The notes: generated by a model from the letters alone, not told the origin. Shown: positions 43,678 to 57,820, counted from the stretch's first letter. The stretch is DNA of 64,000 nt from Cyprinodon diabolis (GCA_030533445.1 CM060068.1:30366510-30430509); one strand, 5' to 3'. Numbers and translations: made by a program.

Positions 43678-46600
43678 GAGTATTATACTTTCGGTTCCAG
43701 GTTATCTGTTCTTAAATTGGGGGGAAAGAAGCAGCTTTGCCATGAAACAAGTAGCCCATGCTTGACGCAGTACGACACACTATTTTTCCCTACACAGGCA
43801 CACTGTATAACAGTGGGGATCTATTAAATCAAAACCATAAATTGTTTCAGTAAAGTCCTTTTTATCCTAAGTAACAAAAATTTTTGCTAATGTACATTAC
43901 AGCATTAGAAACGGTATAATGGTGGCTTAGGAATTTAGACCTTATTTCTTTAATGTGCCAGTCAACTAATCAGAAACTTGAAAATTTACTAATATATGTG
44001 GAGAGCTTTGCTTTTCTTGTCTGCAACATTTTCATGACAAAAGAAAGTATAAAAAATGGAAATATTTTTAAAAATTAGTTTTTTCTTTTTAATTGTGACG
44101 GTTTCTCGGTATATCACAGTAGTTTTTTAAAATTCACTCAGGTGTGGTGGGGCACAGAGGATTGATTAGAAGTGGTTCTAACCTTTTCTTTTTCCCGGAA
44201 TTGTTCATTTTTTATTTTTTATTTAAAATAAAAAAAAAACCAGTCCATTGACCAGAAGAAAGAAAAACTGTCCAATACTACAGAAGAATAGCATGTGTGT
44301 GTGACCACTTGCACTTGAAAATAAGGCTTAATGTTAATTAAAGACATAAATAATTAGCTATGTGGAAGACCAGCGATTTGGATTAAATTCTGCGAGGATT
44401 ATATTCTGCAAGGACTGCACCCGGCAAACATGATTAAACATGGCCGGACGTAGGCTGAGAGCTTTGTCTAGAGCCCACTGCATCTGTATCAGGCCAACGT
44501 AGGTTCCCAATGCTATTTGATCCCTCTTCATACATAGTGCAACTTCTGCAGTGAGAACTGACCCTGTTTCATCCTTTCCTCTTCAATATTTTAACAAATA
44601 CCTGCCCTGTTTCTTACGCATTCTCGATAGAATGAAAAACACATTAATCTAGATCTTCCAGACTTATGAAGAGCTTGATTTTTTTCATTGGTTGTTTGGG
44701 ATCTTTTTATGGTGAAAAGCCAGTACCAAATCTCATTGTTCCTATGTCCACAAAGGTAAAACATCACTTCTTTAACAACTAGTTGAGAAGAACTGAGGCA
44801 CAGCTTACAACACGGGGGGTATAAATTCTGTAGGGTTGCTTTTCTTAGCCCAACGCACTGCTTTTTCCTCCAGTTTCGACATAAGTACCTGCAGCATCAG
44901 ATGAATAAGTGTAAATGTAATAGTTTTTTGTAATTGTGATTTTTATTATAATTCATTGGATTGATATTTATATACAGGTTTAAAATAACTATGGGCTAAA
45001 TAATAGTAAACTAACATTTACACAAAGTTAAATGTTCAAGAAAATCAAATGAATTAAGAAGTTCAGAGTTTTTCATCTAGACAGATGTCTGGTTAGCTAG
45101 CTCATTCAAAACCTTAACTTTTATGATCCTTCCTCTTAAAAAATCTGGAATCCAGACTTGATAAAAATTAGAATCCGAATCAATCCATATCAAATGATGC
45201 CCCGCCCTTATTAGCAGTTCAAGATTTAAAATAAAGGCTAAAATCAAAGTATTGATTTCTATAATGAGTTATTATGCTTCCTCCATATATGCCTTTTGGC
45301 AGTATTCTTAAAATGCAGCGCCTCTAGAGGGGAACAATATTATACAGAGTGCTGCCTCCCTTTCAGCTGATTTATTTGCTTTGTTATGTTATAGCAGCAT
45401 ATTAGAGATTCGTACTGGAGCAAATTACATACTAAGATACCAGATGAACATTTAATAATGGTTTATCTACTAGCAAGATTGTATTCATGTTGTGCCTGAT
45501 AAACAAAACTCAAGATGAATGCACTGGAGATTTTTATTTATTATTTTCGGTTTGTTCACTACCTTCAACAATTCTCTACAGCAGAGGCAGTTCTGGTCTG
45601 GTCAATACCTTTCTTTTTAAATGATGAGAAATGACCTACACTGCAGTAACTCTGTGCCAGTAGATTGATCGCATGCAGACTACTGGAGACTGAGTTGCTT
45701 TTTTGTGGAAAGCCTGATCGCCTCTATATTTTGTGAAGTATGGAAGCTGTTTTATTCCCCTTAATAAAAAAATAAAACTCAGAAGAAGAAGTTTGTACAT
45801 TTTGTGTTGCATTAAACAAAATCTTAGCTTCTTAAAGGGGACATTGTACCCACAATGTCCTCTTTTCTGGGCTTGAAAGTATGTTTTTTAACTTAAGAAG
45901 TAGCAAGCTCAAACACTTAAACACAGCCTTTATTCTGTACTTTAGGCCCACAAAGTTTAAAAAATGTATTCAACTATCTTATCAGATTTTCTGTGCAAAA
46001 TATTTCAGTTTCTTTTTTCTGAGAGCGGTGCTTCAAGCCGTATCTTCTTTGTTGCCTCCAAGTTAATCTTGAACTCATGCTCAGAATTAGAAAACTTTTA
46101 GCTAGTATTTCTTTTTATCAAACAGTTAAAATAGCTATGTTTAATGTTTCACTTAACTTCCAAATCACATACAGTATACTGAATGTCCAACAAGTTTTGT
46201 GTTTTTTTTTATTAAACTGAACTAGTGTATCGCATTTCTATGAGTAGGCCTGCGGAAAATGGATGTTTAGGGGTTCTAAAATCATTTTGGTTCTTTGAGG
46301 TCTAGTAAGTGTGAATCTGCCTTCAGTTTGCTGTGGTTGCAGTTATACTGTGCCAAGGGAGCACCAAGGATTGTTTGATACATACAGATATCCTCCTAAA
46401 GGGCATTCCTTACTTTGGATATGTCTTTTAAGTCATTATTTAAGCCTTCAAAAAATCATCATGAAATGACATGGTACAAACAGAGTGCAAGTCATCATAA
46501 AGAAGTAAGTCAATCCTTTTTTTTCTTCACATGCCATAATGCAGATGCCTGAGCGTTGGCTAATTACTACCATCTCATATTTATTTAACAAATTATGATC

Positions 46601-47919
46601 TGATGGAGTTTATCTGTAAATGCCGGACCTTTGCCAATCAAACCCTGATTTATTTCTTGTTCATCAGATTGTCCATTAATCAACCATCACATACAGTAAC
46701 AATTAGCTATTTAAGAAAATGTCATGAGAAGTTCATCACTGGGTAATAATAAACTACAGTACCATTTACATTGGGAGTCTTTTGATCTTTATTTGATAAC
46801 TAAAGACAATGTCAAGTTGTAGGATTGGAGATTATACAATTTTAAGAAAAAATGGATCATGGCAGCAGTGGTAGGTGTGAAAATAATCCAGAATGGCCCG
46901 GGACTCTAACAGAACACCGGTACTGCACGCTGAACTCTGACAAACTGTTCTTCCAGCTGTGCTTGTACAGAAATGCGTCTTTGGGCTCGCATAGGTATTC
47001 TATGCTTCCACACTGACGATTCTCTCTCCAGCTTAATAAACTATATGTAGCCGATCATCCTCTGCCAAGCCTAAAAATCCCTTTGTCTATCAAGATTTTA
47101 TTTCTTCCAACTCACAGGAGGTTATACTAAACATTCTTAAACTTTTACCAAAAGGAATCCCTAAATTATATCCAAACCAAATATTTCATTGCATTCTGTT
47201 TATTTTTGTATAAAGAGCCTGGTGAAAAGGAACATAGATCTTTGAATATTTCCTTCTCATTGTTCTCGTTTCTTTCTATTGAAATTTGATGTAAATATTC
47301 CCTTGTATTGTCATTAAAACATTCTCTCTGTTTCCTTTAAATATGACAACATTTTAGTTAGCATATTCATTCAATTTAGGTCTAGATTGTCATGGCATTA
47401 AAAGGCGATTATGTAGGTTCTGTCTGTTTTTTTTGTTGTTCTTTTTTATATCAACGCCCTGTGAATTTAAATCTACTTTGACAGGTGAGCAGTGGTAACC
47501 AAGGGGTAAATTGAAGAAATAAAACTAAAGTTGCGAAAGTAGGAAGGATTTTTAATGTTCTTTGCTTTTTTGGAGCATTGAAGATTTTATTGATCTGCGT
47601 GTAATGCTTAATTCAAAGTAGACCAGGAAGCATTTGCTTTGTAATGGAAACCTTATGTCTATAACCATTCCTTTATATATATGTATATTTTGTTAGCTTG
47701 TCTGTCTGCTATATTAACTAATATGATGTAATAAAAAAGTTTATTTGAATTCTATAAATCAAAGTTTTCTGCCAACAGCAATGATGAACTGCACAGCAGC
47801 GTTCCATACTCAGCAATTGTAGTATCTGGGCAATAGCTGTTAGTCTGGTAAAGATCTGGTTGTTATTACAAATTGTAATAGTTCACCTTTTTTGCAACAT
47901 AAAACTGGAAAAAAAAATA
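43678..47919. other. Long intron-like stretch, nothing firm
   Basis: No gene. An imperfect terminal-like sequence CTTAAAGGGGACATTGT lies at 45833, followed by its 9-base inverse (GGACATTGT...ACAATGTCC, 45839-45860). It may be one end of another TTAA element, but no partner end was found. Positions 46535-46710 are non-repetitive and contain CCATTAATCAACC. The rest is AT-rich. Confidence 0.45.
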
Positions 47920-48110
47920 GACTGAGCTTTTTTAAGTTTTAGTCGAATAAAACCGACTAAAACTATCACATATCATAATGACTAAAATGTGACAAAGGGA
48001 TTAGAGACTAAATCTAAGAAACAGTAATATCATTTAAAAAGATGAAAATGATTAAAGTTAACTTAAAAAAGATAAAATAACCATCCTAAACCACTGTCAG
48101 ACTTACAGCT
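47920..48110. repeat. Probable diverged MITE (TTTTAGTCGA type)
   Basis: Contains TTTTAGTCGAATAAAACCGA, GACTAAAATGTGACAAA and related ACTAAA words. I recognise this pattern from a common fish repeat built on TAGTCGACTAAAA. The termini are not resolved. Confidence 0.4.
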
Positions 48111-50236
48111 AAATGAAGCTCTTAACAGATGGATTTACCTCCAACAATTCCTCACAACACCAGATTGAACAGTGTAAACATTTTAGATTTTGAAATAGAG
48201 GTGATCAAGGATTTTCTAAATTAAGGTAAAACAATGCTTCAATTTACTTATGGTTCCAGAGCCACTGATCAAATATCAGCTTCACTGTTATTATCCAGCT
48301 ACACGCAGACACCCATGTCCCCTCTGTGTCACATGATAACAAGCCATAAAAAAGTTGTTTTAGGATATTTTTTCTCTTGTCCTGCTGTACTGCTATGAAA
48401 AATGGCATCATAGGCTATATGACCAGGATTTTTAAAAAAAAGCCAGTAACTGTGCCACCTAGAGAAGAAAGCAAAGTATAGTAGTGTTGTATTCTTTGTT
48501 AGCGGTGCCATAATTGGGGAAAAAAAAGACTGAAGAGACCAGCATTACTGTTTATTTAAGTCTTTTTGTGGCTTTATTAGTTTAGTGTTTCTTAACAAAT
48601 TTTAGATTTGTTCTATTTTTAGAGTTTCTTAGAATGGTTTTAATAGCAGGCTTTAATAGTTGGATTTAAGGACTTTATCAGAAGGTCATAGTGTGGGCTG
48701 CCCACCGTTGCCCAGAAAGCAAAGGAATTGTGGGGTTTTAACCAAAGTGCTTGTTAAATCTCACATCTTTTCATGGAAACAGTGGTGCAATCACCTCCGC
48801 CTGTGGCAAGATGGTTTTTGTAAAAAGCATAAAGCGTTTTTCCATCTGGCCCGCTTACACCCTATTTTAACACCAATGCCTCCGCTAAAAAAAGCATGGT
48901 TATGAAGTCCATGTTTCAAATATTTTGGATAGACTACACAATTTTAGGGACTTTTACCTGAAGTGAAATTGTTTTACTTGGTCAAACGTATTAAATCTAA
49001 TACATAAAAGTTTCTTATATCTTGGTGTTTCAACATCTAAAAGCTCTAATTTAAAGAACAACATAGCTTTTGATTATTTACCTCAATTAACCTGTGGTCA
49101 AGAGAAGCATTTTGTTTGTGTCTTTGAGGGTTTTGTTATTTTTTGTAAGTTGTGCATGCATTTATGTGTTTTTGTTTGGGCTGAAGGCTGATTATTCCAA
49201 CAGAAATGCATCATTTGTGAGATCCTGTTTGTTCTTGTCTCTGCTGATAATGACACATTTTTTTCTTTGCAGTGATTCATGTTAGACCTATTCGGAATAA
49301 TTTTATTTTTGAGCATAAAATGTAGCACTCATGATATTCTAAAAAGGTGGTTATGAATGTATGAATGCTTACATTAGTGGGTTTAAAACTCCTACAGACA
49401 TATTTTGTCATGTAATTAAATGATGATGAATGAGAAGAGCCTCAGACACATTAAGACAACATACTCTGCATTAGCTGTTATGAAAGTGCATTGTTTTGGG
49501 TTTGGAAGGAGCTGTGTTATATGTAATTTCTCTGCAACATTGCTGCATATTTTAAAACTGATGTGGCCTACTTTTTATTTAGAGATTTTCAGTATACATT
49601 GGATCTTTTTTTTTATTTTATTTTATTAATCTTTAAGCTTTGTACTGGTATCACTTAAACAATGTAAGCATATTCCAAACAAGCTAAGAAAAAACAACTT
49701 TAAGAAAAGAATGAGAGCATTCATAGTTATAAACTACTGTACTGCACTGAAAAAGTACTAGGCCAACAATTGTCCAAACAGAATTGTTGCTTTTGACTTG
49801 TTAAACACCATTGATCATTATCTCTGTCATTTACAACTATAGATCAATGGAAACAGGATTATAAGAAAATGAAACAATTGTGGAAACAAAACATAAGTGT
49901 TTCACTGTTGCTCTGCTCTCTATAACAGAGAAAGAAAGCATAAGGAAAGTTAGTCTCTGCTTCATTCATTTTTTAAAGATCTCTTGAGGTTCAGCCTTCA
50001 TATATTCACTACAGCTGTTTAATAAATCCCAGGTTTTACTCTATAAATTCTCCATTTGCATCTGTAGGTTCAAATGGAGCAGAATATAAATATTTTGTAA
50101 AATATCTGTTAAAGTTTTACCGTCACTAAGAGTTTACATAAGCTATTCAAACGAAGACTGGAGACTTGATTTGGACATAAATATTTGGTGTTGGGTTTCC
50201 TGAAAAATTTCTGCTATAATCTGGGGTTGGTAGTTC
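48111..50236. other. Intron-like sequence, nothing recognised
   Basis: Overlapping short frames near 49094-49328 are chance. No repeat or gene is supported. Confidence 0.5.
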
Positions 50237-50279
<43 letters not shown>

Positions 50280-50345
50280 TATTATTAGTGTTATTATTAT
50301 TAGTAGTAGTAGTATTATTATTATTACAATAATAATAATAATAAC

Positions 50346-50415
<70 letters not shown>
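50237..50415. repeat. Compound (CAT)n / (ATT)n / (AAT)n microsatellite
   Basis: A run of CAT units passes into ATT, TAG and then a long AAT block. It abuts the 3' end of a SINE at 50442. The long isoleucine-rich frame here is an artefact of the repeat. Confidence 0.95.
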
Positions 50416-50441
50416 GATTTATTATCACTTTATTATTTACA

Positions 50442-50658
50442 TTTTATTGATCTCACATTGGAGATATTTACCTCTGCATTTCACCCATCCCCTTGGGGAG
50501 CAGTGGGCTGCCATTTTTGGGCACCCGGGGAGCTGTGTGAGGTTAAGGGTCTTGCTCAGAGACCCAGAGTAGCAGTCTGTGGGAGTGGGGCTTGAATTCA
50601 GAACCTCCGGTTCCAACCTTCCAAGCTCTATACCCTAACCAGTAGACCGTCACTCCCC
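50442..50658 (-). repeat. tRNA-derived SINE with LINE-like tail (copy 3)
   Basis: The best preserved minus-strand copy of the family at 811-1035. Shared blocks are TTTATTGATCTCACATTGGA, TTGGGGAGCAGTGGGCTGCC, GGGTCTTGCTCAGAGACCC and the tRNA-like head ending ACCAGTAGACCGTCACTCCC. Confidence 0.9.
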
Positions 50659-51459
50659 TTTAAGATGAGGACTACACTCATTCAGGAATGTGTAAATGCA
50701 TAATATAAAAGATTTTGCTTTTTTCCTTCATTTGGCTGTTAGCAAAAGCTTTCTAATGATCACTATATAGATTAATTTAAAAAGAACCCAAACAAACTTA
50801 ATTTGCAGCTTTTAGTAATAGCAATATCATTAATGCTTACAGTGTAGACTCTTTGTTTGCTCTTGCATGATATCCAGATGTTGATGTTATCCTATAAAAA
50901 AAAAAAGAATACTACAGTAGAAATTGGGAATCTAAACTGTCAGTACCTATTTTAACTCTGTCCACAGGTTTGCCACAACTTGCTTCAAACGATCCATTGA
51001 ATAGACTGATCAGCACTTTTTGCGACCACCTATTTGTCTTGGAAGTTGGAACGAAGACACTGAAATAACCTCCCTCTGAGTATTAGCTGCAAGTCATAAA
51101 AATGCGAAAATGTGCTTATTGCTTTAAAGCTGGCTACTAGTAGGGATGAATTCTAATAATTAGTATATATATTTGATGTGCTAAAACACAAAAGAAGCAT
51201 ATTCATACATAAATATGTATCAATATGTGTGAATATCACGGCTATATGTGCAACTATTTAAAGTGCTACAAATTGCCTCAATAGCCAATAAATAGTTTGG
51301 CCACCAACACTGTGATTATCAAAACTTCAGTCTATACGCATAGAAGTATAACTACAATATAGGAAAATGTGAACTATGGGAAAATGCAGCAACACAATTA
51401 GGTTAAAATAGCATCACTTCAAAGACCCTACCAGTAATTTAAGAAAGCATCAGTATGTA
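50659..51459. other. Intron-like sequence, nothing recognised
   Basis: AT-rich. No feature is supported. Confidence 0.5.
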
Positions 51460-51463
51460 TTAA

Positions 51464-51974
51464 AGCTACAGTGTGTGATAATTACAGGAATATACAGTCA
51501 GAAATGTAATATATTATACATAACTATGTTATTTATCATCATCTACGAGCTCAGCCTCTTAACCTTAATATTTGCGTTGCCTTAGAATTCGTTATTTATA
51601 ATTACATAAGAGCGGGTCTCGCAGCCATGGAGGCAGACATCTTTGCGCTACGGCAGCGCAGAGCCAACAAACTAGCGATTGCGAGATCGCCAGAACGTCA
51701 CAACGATGTAGAAAAAATAACGGGTATATTTATTATCTTAAGTCTACATGAAATCTATACCCTACACAGACTAATGAAATACTATCTGTAAAATTATCTA
51801 TGTAAACAAACCTCATCACTTGAGAAGGTAGGTGATGCGGACGTCGTGGAAGACATTTTGTCCCGTACCGCTCGCCGTACTGTTGAGGGGGAGAAGCTGT
51901 GGGGGGGAGATGTTCATGTTGCTGCAGTCTGCAGTCTGACTGCTAGATGTCGCTAAAAGTTACACACTGTAGCT
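51464..51974. mobile_element. TTAA-target MITE, 511 bp
   Basis: AGCTACAGTGTGT at the left end is exactly inverted at the right end. TTAA lies directly outside both ends (51460-51463 and 51975-51978). The right subterminal region GACTGCTAGATGTCGCTAAA resembles a repeat widespread in fish. The interior includes a GC-richer patch (51610-51700) and no transposase. Kolobok or piggyBac-type mobilisation is likely. Confidence 0.85.
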
Positions 51975-51978
51975 TTAA

Positions 51979-54900
51979 TAATCACTTACATTATGATGAC
52001 TGCTGTTGGAATCTCAAGTAGTAACTTTTTGGAAGAGTTTAAATGCATGCGGTTTTTCAGGCAGTTTGCTCCTAAACTCTTGAAACCTACAGTACATGGT
52101 AAATTAACTGGTTATACTCTATCAGCCTTAGGTATGAGAATGCCTCAGCCTGTAATTGACAATAACACCACTTAAGCTGTAATTCCACCTCTTGTATGTT
52201 GATCGCCTGGTTAAGCTTTGAGTTTTATTGGCTAAACACCCAAAAAAATTTTAAAGATGCTGAAGTTTTTCAGTAACTTACAGTTATAGTATTCCAGATT
52301 CATAGAACAGCCTCCGTTAAAATATAATGGAAAATCTTTTTTTTTTCTTATATAGTAAAAAGGTTATTTCTCTACATACAATGCAATTTGAATGATTGCA
52401 TGCCATTTTTCAATTCCCATGATTTTACTACAGATATGATTTGCTGGCACTTGAAATTAGAAATTTTTATTTGATAGTGATTACATTATATGTATTTTAA
52501 AACCCAGAGGTTACACCGCAGGCAGCTGAACAACAAAGAGCAGAATACAAGAAACTCCTCTAGGCTATAAAATAGAATTACTCACAGCCCTCTGTCATCT
52601 CCTTCAGGAAAGGTTGTTGTTATTAGACCTTTAGAAGCACAGGCTTACAATAACTACACATTTGAACATCCTCAGTTATTATGTGGATCTACCTCCATAG
52701 CTCATTAGGAAAAAAATAAGGTAAACTGGATGCTAAGATTATGACTCCATGTGCATAAGACAGGATCCTTTGCTTTTACACACTGGATATGTTTTTATCT
52801 TAGCCTGATTGTGCTTATATATATTTCAGTAAGTTATTTTTGGGGGGAAATAATGTTATTTCTAAGTAAGCAGTATTATATATATACATATATATATATC
52901 ATTAGTAGCTGTGCAGTGGAGCCCCATCACCCTGACAACTAAATCCTTTCTGCTTATCACCATAACAACTAATCTACCATAAATAGTGCTTCCTCTCTGT
53001 CTGCCTGTGTCACATTCTTTCTTTCTTTCCACCTGTCTCTTCATCACTTTTTGCTTCATTCAGTTTTTCCCTTCGTGTCTCTTTCTACTGGCCTTGTTGC
53101 CACATCACCTCCCTCGTCCCTCTTTTCCACCATTTCTTCTATTTTTCATTTTATTTGTAGCTATGGTTCGGAGCTCCTTTTTTTCCATGCCACTGCAGAT
53201 GTGGGTGGTTCTGATGACTGCACAATACCCTTTCTGCTGCCTCGCATTGTCAAGTCCCTGAGTTCAAATAGCGATCAATACAAAAGGCAGCTCAAACAAG
53301 TTATCCAGAAAAGTCCCTGAACCCAGTATTGATTCAATACTAAAAAAAAAAAAGAGTTTTAAACCGTCCTTTGCATACATGCATACTTAAATAATCTTGA
53401 AGAAAGATATCGTTTAATGGAGGGTTGCCTTGAAAAGATTCAAGCCTTTGTGCTTGACCCGAATGTGTTATTGACAGTGGGCCAGGCCTGAAAACTTGAT
53501 TGGTCTGCTATGCTCAGGGATTACCTTGCTGGCCTGGCAGGCTTTTACAATCAAAGACCAAGCCTATGGTCTGTTTGGCCGAGTAGCTCTGGGATTGACT
53601 CAACAGCTGGATGTGCTAAAGCAGAGTTACCCCAAGGTTGAGCATGGAAGTAAGGAAGCACAAGCCGTTTCATAGTCCATGTTGAGAATCCATATTGTAA
53701 TGTAAAAGAAAAAGTAAATCCTCTCTTTGACAGAATGGTTTCATCAGCGGCACACATGATTAACCCAGATTCTGGGTTTATTCTTCTGGGACCAAAGTTT
53801 AGTAGTTTTAATCAAACATTGGGTCATAAAGTGTGACCCAGTTGGTGAGGATAAGAAGAGGCAAGGACACTCATTCTACATAGATCACCATTTTGAATTA
53901 AACACTAACCTGATCAAACTTCATTGAAGCTCTCCCACAGGGTGAAATGAGATATAAAAAGATGATAAAATTATGCTACATTATAATCTTAATGTAATTG
54001 AGTTGCTTTTATGACTTAAGTCCTCTGCATGTTGGCTCCACTAAGGGAACATTAGCCTTTTACCATCAGGGTTGCCAACTCTCCTATAGTTAGACACAAG
54101 CTTCAGGTCTAATTTTCACTCTCTCACTCTCTCAAATAAGAAAAGGCATTTGTGGTAATAAATTTAAGTTTACAGCTTTTTTTTTTTAAAATAAGATTGT
54201 GCTTTGATGTGCGAAGTGGTCACCCAAGGTTGCCTGTTCTCACTTTCAAAGTAAGCTTTCAAGAATATATCACTTCTTAGGGGAACCCATAAATCAATAA
54301 CTTTTTAAAATGTTTAAACTAAAGTGACACATTTTCTTAATGCTTTTGGGGAATTCATTTATATCCCACGTAAACCACTTATTTGGTTAAAGCTGACCTT
54401 ATTCATTTAATCTATCTTTGTGGAGTTCTTAGAATCATGAGGCCAGTTGGTTTCCATTAATTATTCCATTATGAGATGATGATCATCATATTTGAGGTAG
54501 CTGTAGTTTTTTCTAATGACGAATTACCAAAGAACATTAACCTCTTTTTATCTCTTGTATTACTTGTTTGTTAATCCAAGTTATATGGGTGTTTTGGTAG
54601 CTATGAATTTAGACTTTGGTAACATTAAAATGTGTTTAGATCATCAAAGTATACTTTATTACAGTATACTCCATCCAAATCAACAAAAATAGTATTGTTG
54701 GGCTAAATCAACAATCAAGTTGGAATCAGCAATTAGCTGACATAATCAGTAGGTTGGCAAATGACCCATATTAGATTATTTCTATTGGAACAGTTTGTAG
54801 ATTGCTTGAATAGTCACCACAGTTCACCTGTGCCAAATTTTCCCGTCATGTTTCTTTTGTTCGGTACCTTCATCTCCTTTCCTCTTTCCACTCATCCTCT

Positions 54901-57820
54901 ATCCAGTGCTCAAGGGAAGTCCTCCTTGTCCTCTCTTATATAAATACCCACTTGCTCTCCTGCATGTCTGTATAAGCAATAACCAAACCGATGATTAAGG
55001 TAGGAAGAGATTTGATACCATTAATATACATCAAATAGTAGTTCCACTTTGCTGAAAGCTCTAACAGTGATTACTGTCCTCTTCGATAAAAAGTTTGAAT
55101 AGCCATATTGATTTTGACTGGCAGCACAACAAAAGTTTGAGATAATGAATGGGTAACTGATGTTTGAAGTAAGTTGCATGAGTTTAAATATATCCAGAAA
55201 CGTGATTTTATTATTTGCAATTCTGCTCTGACACCCAACATATTCAATTCCTTTTACCTTGTTCTCCAGCTGGTTCCATTGGTGGCTTTTGGTTGGTGAT
55301 ATTGAAGCCCAGGGCAAGCTCTTGCAATATATTACAAAAAGTGCTACCTGGAAAATGTGAACAATATTCAAGTTTTGATTACTGGGAAATAAAACTTTTT
55401 TAATTTTATTTTCTAAGATTAATGTATATCTCACATTAACAATTTGAATGAGCAAAGTAGTTTTCTCCTTTTTGCTTCCATTTATTCTTTAGCAAATAAT
55501 TGAATAAGTGATTGTTTAATGATGCTGCACTAGATATTGTACATACAGTAAAGCTAGATGCATTTTACAAACTTTCTTACGTGATAAACCAAGTGATCAG
55601 TGATCACTTGTGCAGTGACAGAGTCATCCCATCTACTTCTGACCTGGACATAATCACTGAGGACATTTAATACATTTGTCCAGATTAATTTTTTTGTTCT
55701 TCAGTAGTTTTGGCATATATTTAACCATCTCCATCTGTTTCTGAAACCAACAGTATCTTCCATTGAAAGCAACAAACTGTTGTTGAGCAAAGTTTGATGG
55801 TAAATAAGTTAATCTGGTTGAGGCCAAATCAAGGGGATAGTCTGCCCTTGGGTACCGAAATGGCAGAGCCAGCTCTGTTACAGCCAGTGTTGTCAGGACC
55901 CATTTTAAAGCTGAAAAATGCTTCCCTTTCTCTTTGTTTTCTCTTTCCTGTTTTGCCTTCATTTCAAGATTGTCTTAAGCTACCCAGCTTAACGCTATTT
56001 ACATTTTCATTATTCTACTGCTTCCAGGAAGAAATGGCATGAAATCCAGCAGTGTTCAGGACATTAGACAAGCTTCATTCTCACTGCAAGTGGATTTACA
56101 TAAATAAGAAGGCTGATACATTGCAAAAGAACAGGCAGATGACACAACAAAAGATGAGGTAAAAAGAAAAGTAGAAAAGGAGTGAGAACCCTAAAAACAC
56201 TCAGGCAGCATAAGTTAGAAAAATAGAGTGGTAAATGAGAAGACATTGTGGCACATTCTTTAACTGTTTAAAGTGGGCTCTGAGGGACTGACAGAGGTCC
56301 TCTGATCCACTGCATGTGATCAATAAAGCTCTGGGTTCCCTCATTACCGACTTAGATCTCATCTTGTGTGTTTTCCATAAAAGTAGAGTAGTGGAATCAA
56401 GCTTCTCTTGGGATGTGTGTAAACATTTTTTAATCTTAATTTTCTCAATTTCCCTGTTTTTCTTTCTTTCTATGTTTTATATCTCCTGTATTTATATTGA
56501 TCATCACAAAAGTGGACATATAACACTAGCTCACACAATTTCATTACTGGACAATGTAAATACATTTGCAGCTTTAAAGAAACACCACAGACTTTGTGAC
56601 CTAAAGAGTTGATGCATATGATTTATATTAAATTATTCCTTAGGCCAATGTACAGGGCATGACACTATCAATGCTGAGAACATCCTATATAAGGTGGGAA
56701 ATGACTTTTTTGGCCGGGTCATGTGACCTGGAAGAACGTAGCTCTTTATGGCCACAGGCTCTTATATAGTCATGGATGTAAATAAGTGATAACTGCAGAC
56801 TTTTAAATTTGTGCATTTTGTGAGATAGTATTTTCCTTGGAACAATGCAAAATCTCATCTAAGAGTGCCTATTTATGTATCTTTAATTCTCCTCAATTTA
56901 CTGTAATTTCCCAGGGATGCTAGTAAAAAATTTTATTTAAAAGATTCCTTCGAGATCAACATTTGTTCTTTGCCAATTACAGACATAGATTTCGCTCTTT
57001 CAGCCCTCTCTTAATAGTGTTTTCCAACCACTTTGACCCTGGAACCTCTTGAACGGCTCAACAAGAGGAGGAGAAAGTTCTGTCTTTCTTCTGCCTATTC
57101 AGTGAAATTTTCTCAGGAATTTCCCATTTAAAATCCTTCTAAGAGACTTGTTGGTTTTGTGTGCTGAATGAATTCATTACCTGTGAGCTGGGGGCCCTCT
57201 TAGCTGTCCATAGTGAACTTTGGAGAAAATGTTGAAAAGAAGTAGAGGCTCAGTTGGCTTGGCAGGAACTTTTCCCAAAGCAATGTGTAGCATTTTTTAC
57301 CAGTTGCACCAGGCCAGTAATCAGATGCTTCCTACCAATATGCACTGAAAAAGCTCATAATAAAATGGTCAATATTGCTACATATTATCTTTAATATTCC
57401 AATCAATATAATGAAGATAATAATAGTTATCATCAAACCCTTGTTTATGCAGGTAATCCCACTGAGACACTGAGAAATATTATGATGTGGTAACAGTTTG
57501 TCCTCCTTTTAGAGCTTATTTAGCAGTGTTTCAATGATCTATGCAGATCCCAAGAAGTTAGTCTGCATCTTTGGGTTTTATCTTATCACTTGTAGAATAC
57601 AGTTAGTTGCCTTTGTTAGGTGTGCCTATTCAGTATTTTTGTGAATTAAGATGGGGATCACACTAATTCAAGAGTCTGGTGTCACATCTCTGGTGTCACA
57701 ACTACAAATTCTATATAGGGTTCAGCAGGGACGACGCTTGCTTTTTGGGTGTTTGATGAGTGAAATCTCAGAAAGCAGTATTTGCTCAGTGTTGTATCGG
57801 AAATATGTTAAAAAGATTTA
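51979..57820. other. Long intron-like stretch, mostly unassigned
   Basis: No gene. It contains a TA-rich patch (52875-52900), a C/T-rich segment (52990-53160), one isolated GGGTTGCCAACTCTCC end of an hAT-like repeat near 54070, and a perfect 21-base palindrome at 55590-55610. The 144-codon minus-strand frame at 55021-55455 and the other frames have no recognisable domain. Confidence 0.45.
55590..55610. repeat. Perfect palindrome with one central base
   Basis: CAAGTGATCA, a central G, then TGATCACTTG. The arms are exact reverse complements. Confidence 0.7.

Noticed and set aside
50185..50595. 136-codon frame rich in isoleucine
   Set aside because: It is the translation of the trinucleotide microsatellite running into a SINE.
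53051..53320. Possible exon after a C/T-rich tract ending in TTTGTAG
   Set aside because: The pyrimidine tract and AG look like an acceptor, but the downstream frame has no homology and no clear donor follows.
55021..55455. 144-codon minus-strand frame
   Set aside because: No recognisable domain, AT-rich codon use typical of non-coding DNA, and no supporting exon signals.
56680..56770. Promoter-like TATATAAGG with a TCATGTGAC site
   Set aside because: Isolated motifs with no CpG richness and no transcript evidence. AT-rich introns produce such boxes by chance.
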